A DNA stretch of 64,000 nt from CAVQRC01 sp963715045 (GCA_963715045.1 CAVQRC010000039.1:1-64000), one strand, 5' to 3'. Shown: positions 36,889 to 45,421, counted from the first letter of the stretch. Made by a program: numbers and translations. The notes: generated by a model not told the origin, from the letters alone.

Positions 36889-38073
36889 ATGATTCCTATT
36901 TGCCATGTTCAAGTGCTTCCGATCATGAGCGGCGTTCAGCGATCGATGCTGGAGATTCTGCGGCACCTGGACCGGGAGATCTTCGATCCGCACGTCGTGT
37001 GCCATGCGGAGGGGCCGATGACGGACGAACTTCGCCGTCGCGACATTCGCTATCACATCGTTCCGGAGTTACAGCGGGCAATTCGACCTTGGCACGATCT
37101 GGGAGCCTACCGCAAGCTGCAGAAGCTGTTCGCACGGGAAAAGTTTCAGCTCGTTCACAACCAATCGGCCAAGCCGCGCGCGGTGGCCGGCCTCGCAGCG
37201 CACAGCGTCGGCGTGCCGGTCATCGTCAATCATGTGCGGGGCTATCCGTTCCATCCGGGCACGCCGTGGCTCGTCCGGAAGATCTACCGCCAAGTCGAAG
37301 CGTTCGCCGCCCGGCGGAGCACGGCGACCCTGTTCGTCAATCACGAGGATCACCGGATGGCGGTCAACGAGCGGCTCGTGCCGGCCGACCGCGGATACAC
37401 GGTGTATAACGGTGCCGACCTCGCGGCGTTCTCGCCCGAAGATGTTCACGACTCGAGCCAGGCCTTTCGCCAAAGCTACGGAATCGACCCGGACGAAGTC
37501 GTGATTACTGTGCTGGGGCGTCTCGACCGGCAGAAGCAGCCGCTGATCCTGCCGCGGATCGCCGCCGAACTGGACGCCCGCCAGCTCGACCGGCCTTGGA
37601 GAATCATCGTGGCCGGGGACGGGGTTCTCCGCCCGGCACTTGAAGAGTCGATCGCCGACCATCGACTGTGGCATCGCTTCTTGCTGGTCGGCTGGCAATC
37701 GCGGCCCAGTGACGTATTGCACGCCTCGGACGTGCTGCTGCTGCCTTCGCTGTGGGAGGGCCTGCCGCGGGTGCTCATCGAAGCCCACGCGGCGGGATGC
37801 CCCTGCGTGGCCAGCAACATTCGAGGCAATCGCGAAGCCATTGGCGAGGACACGGGCTATCTCGTGCAATCGGACGATGTAGTTGGGTACGCAACTTCCC
37901 TGGCGAGTTTGATTGCCGATCCGTTCCATCGCCGCAGACTGGGCGTGTCGGCGCGGCGACGCGCCGAAGTGCACTTCGACACGGCGAAGAATTCGCAGCG
38001 GATCGTCGAACTCTATCACCAATGGCTGGGCATTGAACGCGTCGCTCCGAGCGTGCGACCCGAGGCGGCCTGA
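36889..38073 (+). CDS. glycosyltransferase family 4
   Basis: 394 residues from ATG 36889, 21 bases after the previous GT; the spacer holds AGGAG just upstream. N-terminal HVQVLPIMSGVQRSMLEIL, central YNGADLAAFSPED, donor domain GRLDRQKQPLIL, VAGDGVLRPAL, and LLPSLWEGLPRVLIEAHAAGCPCVAS with the E-x7-E glutamates. It is the third GT4 of the locus and the last of the tightly packed group. Confidence 0.9.
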   Translation: MIPICHVQVLPIMSGVQRSMLEILRHLDREIFDPHVVCHAEGPMTDELRRRDIRYHIVPELQRAIRPWHDLGAYRKLQKLFAREKFQLVHNQSAKPRAVAGLAAHSVGVPVIVNHVRGYPFHPGTPWLVRKIYRQVEAFAARRSTATLFVNHEDHRMAVNERLVPADRGYTVYNGADLAAFSPEDVHDSSQAFRQSYGIDPDEVVITVLGRLDRQKQPLILPRIAAELDARQLDRPWRIIVAGDGVLRPALEESIADHRLWHRFLLVGWQSRPSDVLHASDVLLLPSLWEGLPRVLIEAHAAGCPCVASNIRGNREAIGEDTGYLVQSDDVVGYATSLASLIADPFHRRRLGVSARRRAEVHFDTAKNSQRIVELYHQWLGIERVAPSVRPEAA

Positions 38074-38235
38074 TGCATCCCGCAGGGAGCCGCGGACCGA
38101 GCCCCGGTTTCCCGAGGGGCGAGTTGGCAGCAGCCGTACGCGGGGCAGTCGGCGGCGCTCGGTTGCGTCGAACTCGTGCGTGCCAGAGAATAATCGCGCG
38201 TGGACGATGCGTGTTTCTGGAACGGGCGTGTGCAA

Positions 38236-39096
38236 ATGTCTCTGAACTGGTTCGCCCGGCGTTGGCTCCGTCAGGCCGTCGAAGCCAAGGCGAAAGAGGC
38301 CATCGCGGGCCGCGGAGGGGCGAACCGGCAGGCAATCGAATCGCCGCCAGATCGTTGCGACGTGGTGCTCGTATTCGCCCTGGAGATCGAAGAGGAGGCA
38401 TTTCTAAGGCGGCTTTCAGCACCCGTGACCATGCGGGCGGCGGCGTTCAAAGTGCAGCTTTGTCAGCTCGGTTCGCAACAACTGGCGATTGCCTGTTCGG
38501 GACCGGGTCGGAAGTCGGCCGCGCGTGCCGCGGAGATCTTGATCGAAGCGCATCATCCCCGGTTGGTCGTCGCGGCGGGACTCGCGGGTGGGCTGTCACC
38601 GGAGCTGAAGAGGTTCGACGTGGTGTTGGGTTCGCAAGTGCAGACGGCCGAGCGGCAGACGCTGGAGCTCGCGGCGCCGCACGTCGCGGACAGGCAACTG
38701 GAGGTCGGGCAACTGCATGTTGGCCCGATTTTCACCTCGGACCGGATTGTTACGCGGGCCGTTGAGAAGGCGGCCCTGTACGAACAGCATCGGGCAATCG
38801 CTGTCGACATGGAGAGTTTTGCGATCGCGGAAGTCTGCCGCGAGCACAACTGTCCCTGCCTCGTGGTCCGCGTGATCAGCGATCCGCACGACCAGAGCCT
38901 GCCACCACAAGTCGAACGGTTGCTCCAGCAGAAGTCGCTGCCTTCCAAAGCGGGTGGCCTGCTGGCGACGATCGCCGGCGGACCGAAGACGGTTGGTCAG
39001 CTCTGGAAGCTGAAAGAGACGGCATTCGAGGCTGCCGAGCGGCTCGCCGAATTCCTTGCGGAGATGATTCGAGGTTTTCCACCTCGTGATGGGTGA
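38236..39096 (+). CDS. nucleoside-phosphorylase-like protein (PNP/UDP family)
   Basis: 286 residues from ATG 38236 (GTG at 38200 would add 12). After a basic N-terminal helix comes the phosphorylase/nucleosidase fold: VVLVFALEIEEEAF, the phosphate/ribose-binding CSGPGRKSAARAAE, VVAAGLAGGLSPELKRFDVVLG, and VDMESFAIAEVC with the ribose-binding Met-Glu. Hopanoid-associated phosphorylase HpnG belongs to this family, and shc lies at the left edge of the window, but they are 38 kb apart, so that link is only a possibility. MTA/SAH nucleosidase-like activity is the alternative. Confidence 0.75.
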   Translation: MSLNWFARRWLRQAVEAKAKEAIAGRGGANRQAIESPPDRCDVVLVFALEIEEEAFLRRLSAPVTMRAAAFKVQLCQLGSQQLAIACSGPGRKSAARAAEILIEAHHPRLVVAAGLAGGLSPELKRFDVVLGSQVQTAERQTLELAAPHVADRQLEVGQLHVGPIFTSDRIVTRAVEKAALYEQHRAIAVDMESFAIAEVCREHNCPCLVVRVISDPHDQSLPPQVERLLQQKSLPSKAGGLLATIAGGPKTVGQLWKLKETAFEAAERLAEFLAEMIRGFPPRDG

Positions 39097-39195
39097 GCGT
39101 CCGGAGGGCCTGAGCGAGGCAAACCCAACGAGGTATACTTCGAAAATCTGGAGCGGGCCCGAAAACATCAGTCGTCTTTTTGCCACCACGAGTCG

Positions 39196-40047
39196 ATGCC
39201 GCGAATTAGAGAATCAGTAGAAACGGCCAATAGCACGCTGCGGACGCTCCTGGCGCTCGTCGTCGTGGGGATGATTGCGGCTGGGGGCTGGTTCGTGTAC
39301 GCCACCTATGTGGGGCCACGGCAGGCTCTCGAAGAACAGGCCGCAGAACTTGTCGAAGTCAAGAACGCCCTCGCCAACAGAGATCGAGAACTTGTGGCGG
39401 CGCGGAAGGAAGTCGACGAACTGAGCGATCGTGTCGAACAACAAGCCGAACAAATCATCCGACTTGAAACCGCGCAGCGACTGTTGAAGTTCGACCACCG
39501 CATCGCCGAGCTCCGCGTCGTTGAACAGCGGGCCGACGAGCAGGGCAACACCCGGACCAAGGCCCGCTTTTCCGAGGTCACCGACGAAGGGGTCGCGATC
39601 GGTGAGCCGCTCGTATTCAGTGTCCGCGGCGACAAGATTTACATCGAGTACAACGTCGTGAAGTTCGAAGATCAGTACGTCGAACAGGCCGATCTGGCAC
39701 GCGGAACGACAATCGCCCTGTTTCAGCGGGCGTTCGGAGAGTTTCAGGAGCCGCAGAGTGGGTATACGCTCGACGCAGTCGGTTCCCGGCCCAACTCGTA
39801 CGCCCGCGGTGGCCAGATCTCCGACTTTGAACAGCAGATCTGGGACGATTTCTGGAACATTGCCAACGATCCAGAAAAAGCAGCCGCGCTCGGGATCCGT
39901 TCCATCAACAGCGAGGCCGATGGGATCGTCGTGAAGCCCGGTATGAAGTACATCATGGACCTGAGGGCCTCGGACGGCCTGAGTATCCGGGCGGAGCCTG
40001 CGGACGAGCCGGAGGAACTGTCCGATGCGGCCCTCGGCAATGACTAA
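39196..40047 (+). CDS. membrane-anchored coiled-coil protein
   Basis: 283 residues from ATG 39196. One membrane helix at residues 17-37 (LLALVVVGMIAAGGWFVYA), then a coiled coil to about residue 95 (ALEEQAAELVEVKNAL, VDELSDRVEQQAEQII), and a beta-rich C-terminal domain with ARFSEVTDEGVAIG and SVRGDKIYIEYNVVKFED. The topology is N-in with the rest in the periplasm. I do not recognise the C-terminal domain. It is the same general design as the protein at 56224-57630. Its stop is directly followed by repeat copy C. Confidence 0.65.
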   Translation: MPRIRESVETANSTLRTLLALVVVGMIAAGGWFVYATYVGPRQALEEQAAELVEVKNALANRDRELVAARKEVDELSDRVEQQAEQIIRLETAQRLLKFDHRIAELRVVEQRADEQGNTRTKARFSEVTDEGVAIGEPLVFSVRGDKIYIEYNVVKFEDQYVEQADLARGTTIALFQRAFGEFQEPQSGYTLDAVGSRPNSYARGGQISDFEQQIWDDFWNIANDPEKAAALGIRSINSEADGIVVKPGMKYIMDLRASDGLSIRAEPADEPEELSDAALGND

Positions 40048-40171
40048 GGCCTAATGACTAATGTCTAAGGAATTCCGAAGCCCCAATGACGAAACTACAT
40101 CCCGTTCTGAGAGATTCGTCATTTGTCATTGGGAATTCGTTAGTCATTCGTGCTTAGTCATTAGTCATTCA
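40041..40171. repeat. dispersed intergenic repeat, copy C, arranged as an inverted pair
   Basis: The right arm (40114-40171) has the direct form ATTGGGAATTCGTTAGTCATT, split here as ATTGGGAATTCG and TTAGTCATTCG, then CTTAGTCATTAGTCATTCAG. The left arm (40041-40094) is its approximate reverse complement (GACTAAGGCCTAATGACTAA, GGAATTCC, CCCCAATGACGAA). The pair can fold into a long imperfect hairpin between two converging genes and may act as a bidirectional terminator. It begins within the last codons of the left gene. Confidence 0.75.
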
Positions 40172-40190
40172 GTCCCTGGCCTCGCCGACG

Positions 40191-40433
40191 CTACCTGCCC
40201 CTCCAGTTTCCGTAGGGCGGCGTCTGCCTCACCTGATTGACGGTGTCGGGCGGTTTCTGGTAATCGCGTGGTCGGCCACCGACGACGGCCGGTCCGAGGT
40301 CGTCTTGCGGGTAGGGATCGTATCTCACGGCGTTGTATTGCTGGTAATTCGCCGGACCGGGGCTGCCGAGCCTCGGGAGTTGCATTTGTGGATTGCTCAA
40401 CCAGCCGCACCCCGAGACGGTCGCGATGAGCAC
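40191..40433 (-). CDS. small proline-rich lipoprotein, start unclear
   Basis: 80 residues from a GTG at 40433. The sequence begins LIATVSGCGWL, a lipobox with Cys9, followed by RLGSPGPANYQQYNAVRYDPYPQDD (key part YDPYPQDDLGP) and VVGGRPRDYQ. This composition matches small lipoproteins I associate with planctomycetes. The in-frame sequence upstream of GTG also codes a hydrophobic run (FLGSALLV), so the true start should lie further upstream, but no start codon is found in this frame. Either an unusual start is used or a further base error hides it. Confidence 0.55.
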   Translation of the reverse strand: MLIATVSGCGWLSNPQMQLPRLGSPGPANYQQYNAVRYDPYPQDDLGPAVVGGRPRDYQKPPDTVNQVRQTPPYGNWRGR

Positions 40434-40828
40434 GAGCAGTGCGGAGCCGAGAAACGATGGAACAAGGTGATCACAGGCCGGGCTCCGGTTGGCGATCGGG
40501 GGGGCGGACGAGGATTTCGGGGGGGAGTATATCGAAGAGGCCCTTGGTCGACGATAGCCGATTCGGGAACTCGTTCACTGACCAAATGCTCGCGTTTTAT
40601 GCCAGCATCGACCACGCCGAGGTTGAATCTGCAGGTAGAGGCGCGCCGCAGGCGTGAGTCGCCAGCTCCCCTCTCCGACTGCAACAATTCGGTAAGCTGG
40701 CGAATGCAGGCCCTCTAAGATCCGATCCCGGAAATGGTCTCAACGAGCGAATTTTCCGGCCGAGGGGCAAGTGCTCAGGTTTTGGGACCGCTACGCAGAT
40801 CCGATCCCGGAAATGATCGGAATTGCCC
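40434..40828. other. 395-base intergenic region
   Basis: No credible gene. It holds two 19-base direct repeats near its right end (see the repeat entry) and separates the lipoprotein start from the manA stop. Confidence 0.5.
40719..40815. repeat. two 19-base direct repeats downstream of manA
   Basis: AGATCCGATCCCGGAAATG occurs exactly at 40719-40737 and at 40797-40815. The right copy also contains CCGATC and GATCGG as an inverted repeat around CCGGAAAT, so it can form a hairpin 15-25 bases after the manA stop. Confidence 0.8.
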
Positions 40829-41800
40829 TCAGGGCAAGTAGATATCGAGCAACGTAACGGAGCCAGACGGAGTGAGCCGGATCGCGCCGGCCGCCGCGGG
40901 CAGCAGCAGGGTCGATCCCTTCGCAAGCGGTTCCTCCTGAAATGCGGCGTCAACGGTCAAGTTGCCCTCGAGAACCGCGACCAGGTGCATCCGCTCGTCG
41001 CCACCGATTTCCGTCGCCGAAGAGAACACCCAACGGTCAAGGACGAACTTGTCGCAGGCAACCAGTCGTTGGACATGTTCGTGAACTGTCGACTGCGGCT
41101 GTACCGGATCGACTGGTCCGAGTTCAAAATCGATCACGTCGAGTGCTTCCTGAACGTGCAGCGGCCGCCGCTGGCCCTGGGCGTCGACACGGTTGAAATC
41201 AAACAGCCGAAACGTGGTATCGCTGGCCTGCTGGATTTCGGCGACGAGCAGGCCCTCACCGAGGGCGTGGACCGTCCCGGCAGGAACGAAGATGCAGTCT
41301 CCCGGCTGCGGCTCGAAGCGGTGCAGACAAAGCTCGCAGGTACCACGGGCGACTTCGCGTTCAAATGCGTGGCGGTCGAATCCGCGTTTGATGCCCGCGT
41401 ACACCTTGCTCCCCGGCTGGACGTCGAGAATCACCCAGGCCTCGGTTTTGCCCAGATCGGGAGGGTCGAGTCGTGCCGCCTGAGCGTCATTCGGATGCAC
41501 CTGGACGCTCAGCGTACGCTGGGCATCGAGGAACTTGAACAACAGCGGAAAGGTGACGCGAGGTTCATGGCAGCCATACAGGGCGACCGCGTGTTGCCGC
41601 GTGAACTGCCGCAGGCTTGTGCCCTGATAGGTCCCGTTGGCGATGACGCTGACATCGTCCCCGTGGTCAACAATCTCCCAGCTTTCGGCGTAATCGTCTC
41701 CGTCACCAATCGATTTATGGAGGACGGTTTCGAGCCTCCGTCCACCCCACAGATAGCGGCGAAGAACGGGCTGGAATCGTAGTGGATAAAACCTGTCCAT
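40829..41800 (-). CDS. manA: mannose-6-phosphate isomerase, class I
   Basis: 323 residues from ATG 41800 (41815 is also possible). It interconverts mannose-6-phosphate and fructose-6-phosphate, feeding GDP-mannose for the polysaccharide genes at 30-38 kb. Visible are the N-terminal VLRRYLWGGRRL, the zinc-ligand motif SVQVHPNDAQA, KTEAWVIL, and the second cupin portion FVPAGTVHALGEG. Length fits the short bacterial type. It is divergent from tatC, with 240 bases between the starts. Confidence 0.94.
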   Translation of the reverse strand: MDRFYPLRFQPVLRRYLWGGRRLETVLHKSIGDGDDYAESWEIVDHGDDVSVIANGTYQGTSLRQFTRQHAVALYGCHEPRVTFPLLFKFLDAQRTLSVQVHPNDAQAARLDPPDLGKTEAWVILDVQPGSKVYAGIKRGFDRHAFEREVARGTCELCLHRFEPQPGDCIFVPAGTVHALGEGLLVAEIQQASDTTFRLFDFNRVDAQGQRRPLHVQEALDVIDFELGPVDPVQPQSTVHEHVQRLVACDKFVLDRWVFSSATEIGGDERMHLVAVLEGNLTVDAAFQEEPLAKGSTLLLPAAAGAIRLTPSGSVTLLDIYLP

Positions 41801-42040
41801 CGGATAAACCACCATCGCGGTCAATGATCTTGTCTGGTAATCGTCTTATCGTCGCGATTATTTCAAGTGTTTCAACGGTCCGCTTTGAGATCGCGCGGCT
41901 GCCAGACCTCTCCGTTTGGCTCGGTGATGGCGGGCTCAAGGGTGGTGAGCGACCGTCGTTGTCGGTCCGGCGAGCGATTGTTATTATCGACCCGTCCCTC
42001 CGCCGGGCCCCCTGCCCTTTGACAGTGCGACCCCTTCCTG

Positions 42041-43082
42041 ATGCCTCCGTCTTACAACGAAAATCTCTTCGAAGATACGAAGATGACGATCGGCGAGCAC
42101 CTCGACGAGTTGCGCAGGGCGCTCTTCAAATCGTTGCTGGCGATGGTCGTTGGTTTCATCGCCGCAATTTACTTCACGCCCCAGGCGGTCGAAGTGATCC
42201 AGAGGCCGCTCCGCGAGGCACTCGAGCGGTTCTACGGCCAGCAGGAGGCTCAACGACTCGCCGCGGGGCTGGCCGAGAAGGCCGGCCGCTCCGAGCCCGA
42301 CGCAGAGGATCTGGCCGCGGCAGCGGATATTGTCACGAATTCGGGGCTCATCTCCGAGATGATTCTCGTCGACCCCGCGGAACTCGCCCGCGCAGTTGGG
42401 CGGCGAACCGCCACGCGAAGTTGCCGGCAGCGAATCGCTCGAACTACGCGACCGGCTCATCGAACTGCGGATTTACCGACACCTCCAGGACAGTAACAAG
42501 ACCCGTATCGTCGGTCTCAGCACGCAGGAACCGTTTTTCGTGTTCGTGAAGGTGGCCCTCGTACTCGGATTTTTGGTTGCCAGCCCGTTTATCTTCTTCT
42601 TCGTCTGGGAATTCGTGGCCGCAGGTCTCTATCCACACGAAAAAGGTTTCGTCTACACGTTTCTGCCGTTCAGCCTCGGGCTGTTTCTTGGTGGCGCACT
42701 GTTCGCCTATTTCGTCGTGCTCAACTATGTCCTCGACTGGTTGTTCTGGTTTAACGAGATCACCAGCATTGCCCCCGAACCACGGATGAACGAATGGCTC
42801 GGTTTCGTGCTCGTGTTGCCGGTGGGATTCGGCCTGAGCTTCCAATTGCCTCTCGTGATGTTCTTCCTCGAGCGGATTGGAGTCATGACGATCAGCGGCT
42901 ACATCCTCAAATGGCGATTGGCCGTGCTCGTGATCCTCGTGATTTCAATGCTGCTGACGCCTGCGGATCCGACCAGCATGATTCTGATGGCCGTGCCGCT
43001 GATCGCACTCTACTTCGGCGGTATCTTGCTGTGCCGGCTGATGCCCAGGAGAACCACCCCCTTCGGTGAGACGGTAGACTGA
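42041..43082 (+). CDS. tatC: Sec-independent translocase TatC, interrupted by one frameshift
   Basis: About 346 residues once one base is removed. TatC binds twin-arginine signals, such as that of the DUF3500 protein. The first frame from ATG 42041 has MTIGEHLDELRRALFKSLLA (the conserved cytoplasmic HLxELR motif) and helix 1; the second, from about 42396, holds the remaining helices with GFGLSFQLPLVMFFLERIG (FxxxFExP-like region) and MLLTPADPTSMI (the TPxDxxS motif). The switch is at GTTGGGCGGCG near 42399, where one of the three Gs is extra. A hydrophilic insert of about 100 residues between helices 1 and 2 is unusual for TatC in general. No tatA/B is adjacent. Confidence 0.9.
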
Positions 43083-43215
43083 GTTTAACAGGAAACACGG
43101 TTCAACAGGAAACACGCTCCGCAGGAAACGCGGCCTGCTGGAATCGCCAGGCGGCAGGAAATCTCGGGACCGGGAGTTGGGCTTCCGCAACGCGGAGCCG
43201 TCCTGGCCGAAGCCG

Positions 43216-43563
43216 TTAAATCGCGTCCGATCCGCGTTCGCCCGTTCGAATCCGGATGCAGTCCTCCAGCGGCAGCACGAAGATCTTGCCGTCGCCGGGC
43301 GCGCCTTTTCCGCCCGTCCGACCACCCTTGATGATGGCCCTGATTGTCGGTTCCACGAATTCCTCGTTGACGGCGATTTGAAGCTGCACCTTGCGGAGCA
43401 GATTGACGGAAATCTCGTGGCCCCGGTAGGCCTCGGTATGTCCCTTTTGCCGCCCGAATCCCTGCACATCCATGATCGTCAGCCGCACGACTTCGACTTC
43501 GTTCAACGCGGCCTTGACGTCTTGGAGATGGCTCGGCTGGATGATTGCAATGATCAGTTTCAT
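43216..43563 (-). CDS. glnB: PII signal protein lacking Tyr51
   Basis: 115 residues from ATG 43563. PII signature is present: VQGFGRQKGHTEAYRG and the C-terminal GDGKIFVLPLEDCIRIRTGE. At the uridylylation position the T-loop reads YRGHEISVN, so residue 51 is Ile in place of Tyr. GlnD cannot modify it there. The gene follows the second amt on the same strand by 209 bases, so it probably acts as the channel partner, responding to ATP/ADP and 2-oxoglutarate only. The label glnB is by family; the functional name is uncertain. Confidence 0.92.
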   Translation of the reverse strand: MKLIIAIIQPSHLQDVKAALNEVEVVRLTIMDVQGFGRQKGHTEAYRGHEISVNLLRKVQLQIAVNEEFVEPTIRAIIKGGRTGGKGAPGDGKIFVLPLEDCIRIRTGERGSDAI

Positions 43564-43686
43564 GACTCGTGTCCCGGTCGCTTACAGGTGCGAATATCGT
43601 AGCGGGCGGGCGTCATCTCTACAACTCGTGTCGCAGATCAGAATCTGCTTGGCCCTGCGAAGACGCGCATGGACCAGTCAAAAAGA

Positions 43687-43747
43687 AAGGATACCCCGCT
43701 TGAGCAGATCAGGCGGAATGATCTACCCAAGCATCGGGGTATCCTTC
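43687..43747. other. long hairpin between amt and PII genes
   Basis: AAGGATACCCCG (43688-43699) pairs with CGGGGTATCCTT (43736-43747); inside, CTTG pairs with CAAG and AGATCA with TGATCT, leaving a small loop GGCGGAA. The total is a stem of about 22 pairs with a short bulge. It may partly end amt transcription or protect its mRNA. Confidence 0.6.
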
Positions 43748-43772
43748 TGTTCCTTTGGATATCAACCGCTCG

Positions 43773-45203
43773 CTACACTCCCGCGGCGACTTCGTGGCGG
43801 GGTGCACCGAACGAGTCCGCGACAAGTTGCTGCGGGTAGGCCTGCATTCCATGCTCGGATACGTCGAGACCGGACTGCTCGTCCTCGGCGCTGACGCGAA
43901 GTACACCCACTGCCTTGAGGATCAGGAAGAGCACAAACATTGTGGAAAACGCCCAGGCAGAAATTACGGCCGTGCCAATCAGCTGCGTGCTGAGCGTGGC
44001 GGAACTTCCGAAGATACCCGTTGCAATTCCACCCCAGACTCCACACAGCCCATGCACGGGCCAGGCACCCACGGGATCATCGATCTTGATCTTGTCGAGC
44101 AGCATCACGCCTGCGACGACCAGGACGCCGGCAACCGCTCCGATGACCGTGGCGGACCACAGTTCGACTTGATCGCAGTTCGCCGTGATACCGACCAGAC
44201 CCGCGAGTGCGCCGTTCAGGCCCATCGTCAAATCAGGCTTCTTGAACAGCATCCAGGCGAAGATCGTCGCACCGACAGCTCCTGCTGCAGCAGCAAGAGT
44301 CGTGGTTACAGCGATGTATGCCGTGATGTTCGCGTTGGCTGCACCAGCATAGGTGAGCTGACTACCGGGATTGAACCCGTACCACCCTACCCACAAGATG
44401 AATACACCCAGGGCGGCAAAGGCCAGATTGTGCCCTGGCATGGGAATCGACTTTCCATTGACGAATCGTCCGAGCCGAGGGCCGAGTACGATTGCCCCGG
44501 CGAGGCCCGCGAAGCCTCCGACGGCGTGAACCACGACCGAGCCGGCGAAGTCCTGGAATCCCATCGCGTCGAGCCAGCCGCCGCCCCACTTCCACATACC
44601 ACTGATCGGATAGATGAAACCTGTCAGCACGGCGCTATACACAAGATACGCGCCGAACCGCATCCGTCCGGCGACAGCTCCCGAGACGATCGTGGCGGCG
44701 GTCGCGGCGAAAGCGACCTGGAACAGGAAGTCGGCGCTCGGGCTGTAGTCGCCAGTCGCGTCGACCTGGGCCGCGTCCATTGCATCTCCGCCCCAACCCA
44801 TGATGCCGCTGCCACCAAACCCGAACCACTTCCCTTCATAGTCGGAGCCGGGGTACATCAGTCCGAAGCCAATGGCCGCGAACAGGAGCACGCCGACTGC
44901 GAGGTCCATCACGTTTTTCGAGAGGATGTTGACGGTATTCTTCGCCGCGTTCAGGCCCACCTCGAGCATTGCGAAGCCCGCCTGCATGAAGATCACGAGA
45001 ACCGCGCACAGAAACATGACAAGTGTGTTGAGCGTGTAGGCTAAATCCTGCTCAGCGGTAACCGCCGGCTCTTCTGCGACAACTTCGACAGCTTCCGCCA
45101 CATCCTGGGCAGATGCCAGAGAACAGGTTGCCGCGAGCGCCAGGACCACAGCCATCAGTCCGATTCGTGAGGGTAGGATGACCCTCGAGAGGTTCAAATA
45201 CAT
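43773..45203 (-). CDS. amt: ammonium transporter, second copy
   Basis: 476 residues from ATG 45203, with AAGG about nine bases upstream. A signal peptide (AVVLALAATCSLASAQ) precedes an acidic segment (VAEAVEVVAEEP) and 11 helices. Conserved features: FMQAGFAMLEVGLNAAKN in helix 1, SGAVAGRMRFGAY, DFAGSVVVHAVGG and PVHGLCGVWGGIA for the twin-His region, and GWYGFNPGSQL. The C-terminal tail (LRVSAEDEQSGLDVSEHGMQAY in outline) is the regulatory part seen in PII-linked Amt proteins. It lacks the insertion of the first Amt. The downstream gene is the PII protein without Tyr51. Confidence 0.95.
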   Translation of the reverse strand: MYLNLSRVILPSRIGLMAVVLALAATCSLASAQDVAEAVEVVAEEPAVTAEQDLAYTLNTLVMFLCAVLVIFMQAGFAMLEVGLNAAKNTVNILSKNVMDLAVGVLLFAAIGFGLMYPGSDYEGKWFGFGGSGIMGWGGDAMDAAQVDATGDYSPSADFLFQVAFAATAATIVSGAVAGRMRFGAYLVYSAVLTGFIYPISGMWKWGGGWLDAMGFQDFAGSVVVHAVGGFAGLAGAIVLGPRLGRFVNGKSIPMPGHNLAFAALGVFILWVGWYGFNPGSQLTYAGAANANITAYIAVTTTLAAAAGAVGATIFAWMLFKKPDLTMGLNGALAGLVGITANCDQVELWSATVIGAVAGVLVVAGVMLLDKIKIDDPVGAWPVHGLCGVWGGIATGIFGSSATLSTQLIGTAVISAWAFSTMFVLFLILKAVGVLRVSAEDEQSGLDVSEHGMQAYPQQLVADSFGAPRHEVAAGV

Positions 45204-45405
45204 GGAACATTCGCCTTATTCGTTTGTACAGAAGGAGGAAGAAGGATCTCGCCGTCGGGATGCGTGGGTGAGCAAGTTGATTCCGGTGGAGCGAGGACGT
45301 GCAAGAAATCTCGATTGGATCGTCATCTCAATCGAAATCAGGGTCGGAACCCAACTCTCACCAGAGGTTCCAGCCCAGCCGCCGTTGCACGTGGCAGCAC
45401 AAGTC

Positions 45406-45421
45406 AGCAAGGGCTGTGCCA
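45406..45421 (-). promoter_or_regulatory. sigma-54 (-24/-12) promoter of the second amt
   Basis: On the minus strand the sequence is TGGCACAGCCCTTGCT, which matches TGGCACGNNNNTTGCW at every fixed position but one. The -24 GG and -12 GC have the required ten-base spacing. The predicted start is near 45395, about 190 bases before the amt ATG. Confidence 0.7.

Noticed and set aside
40823..41782. A 319-codon plus-strand frame over manA
   Set aside because: Antisense shadow of manA; manA motifs are unambiguous.
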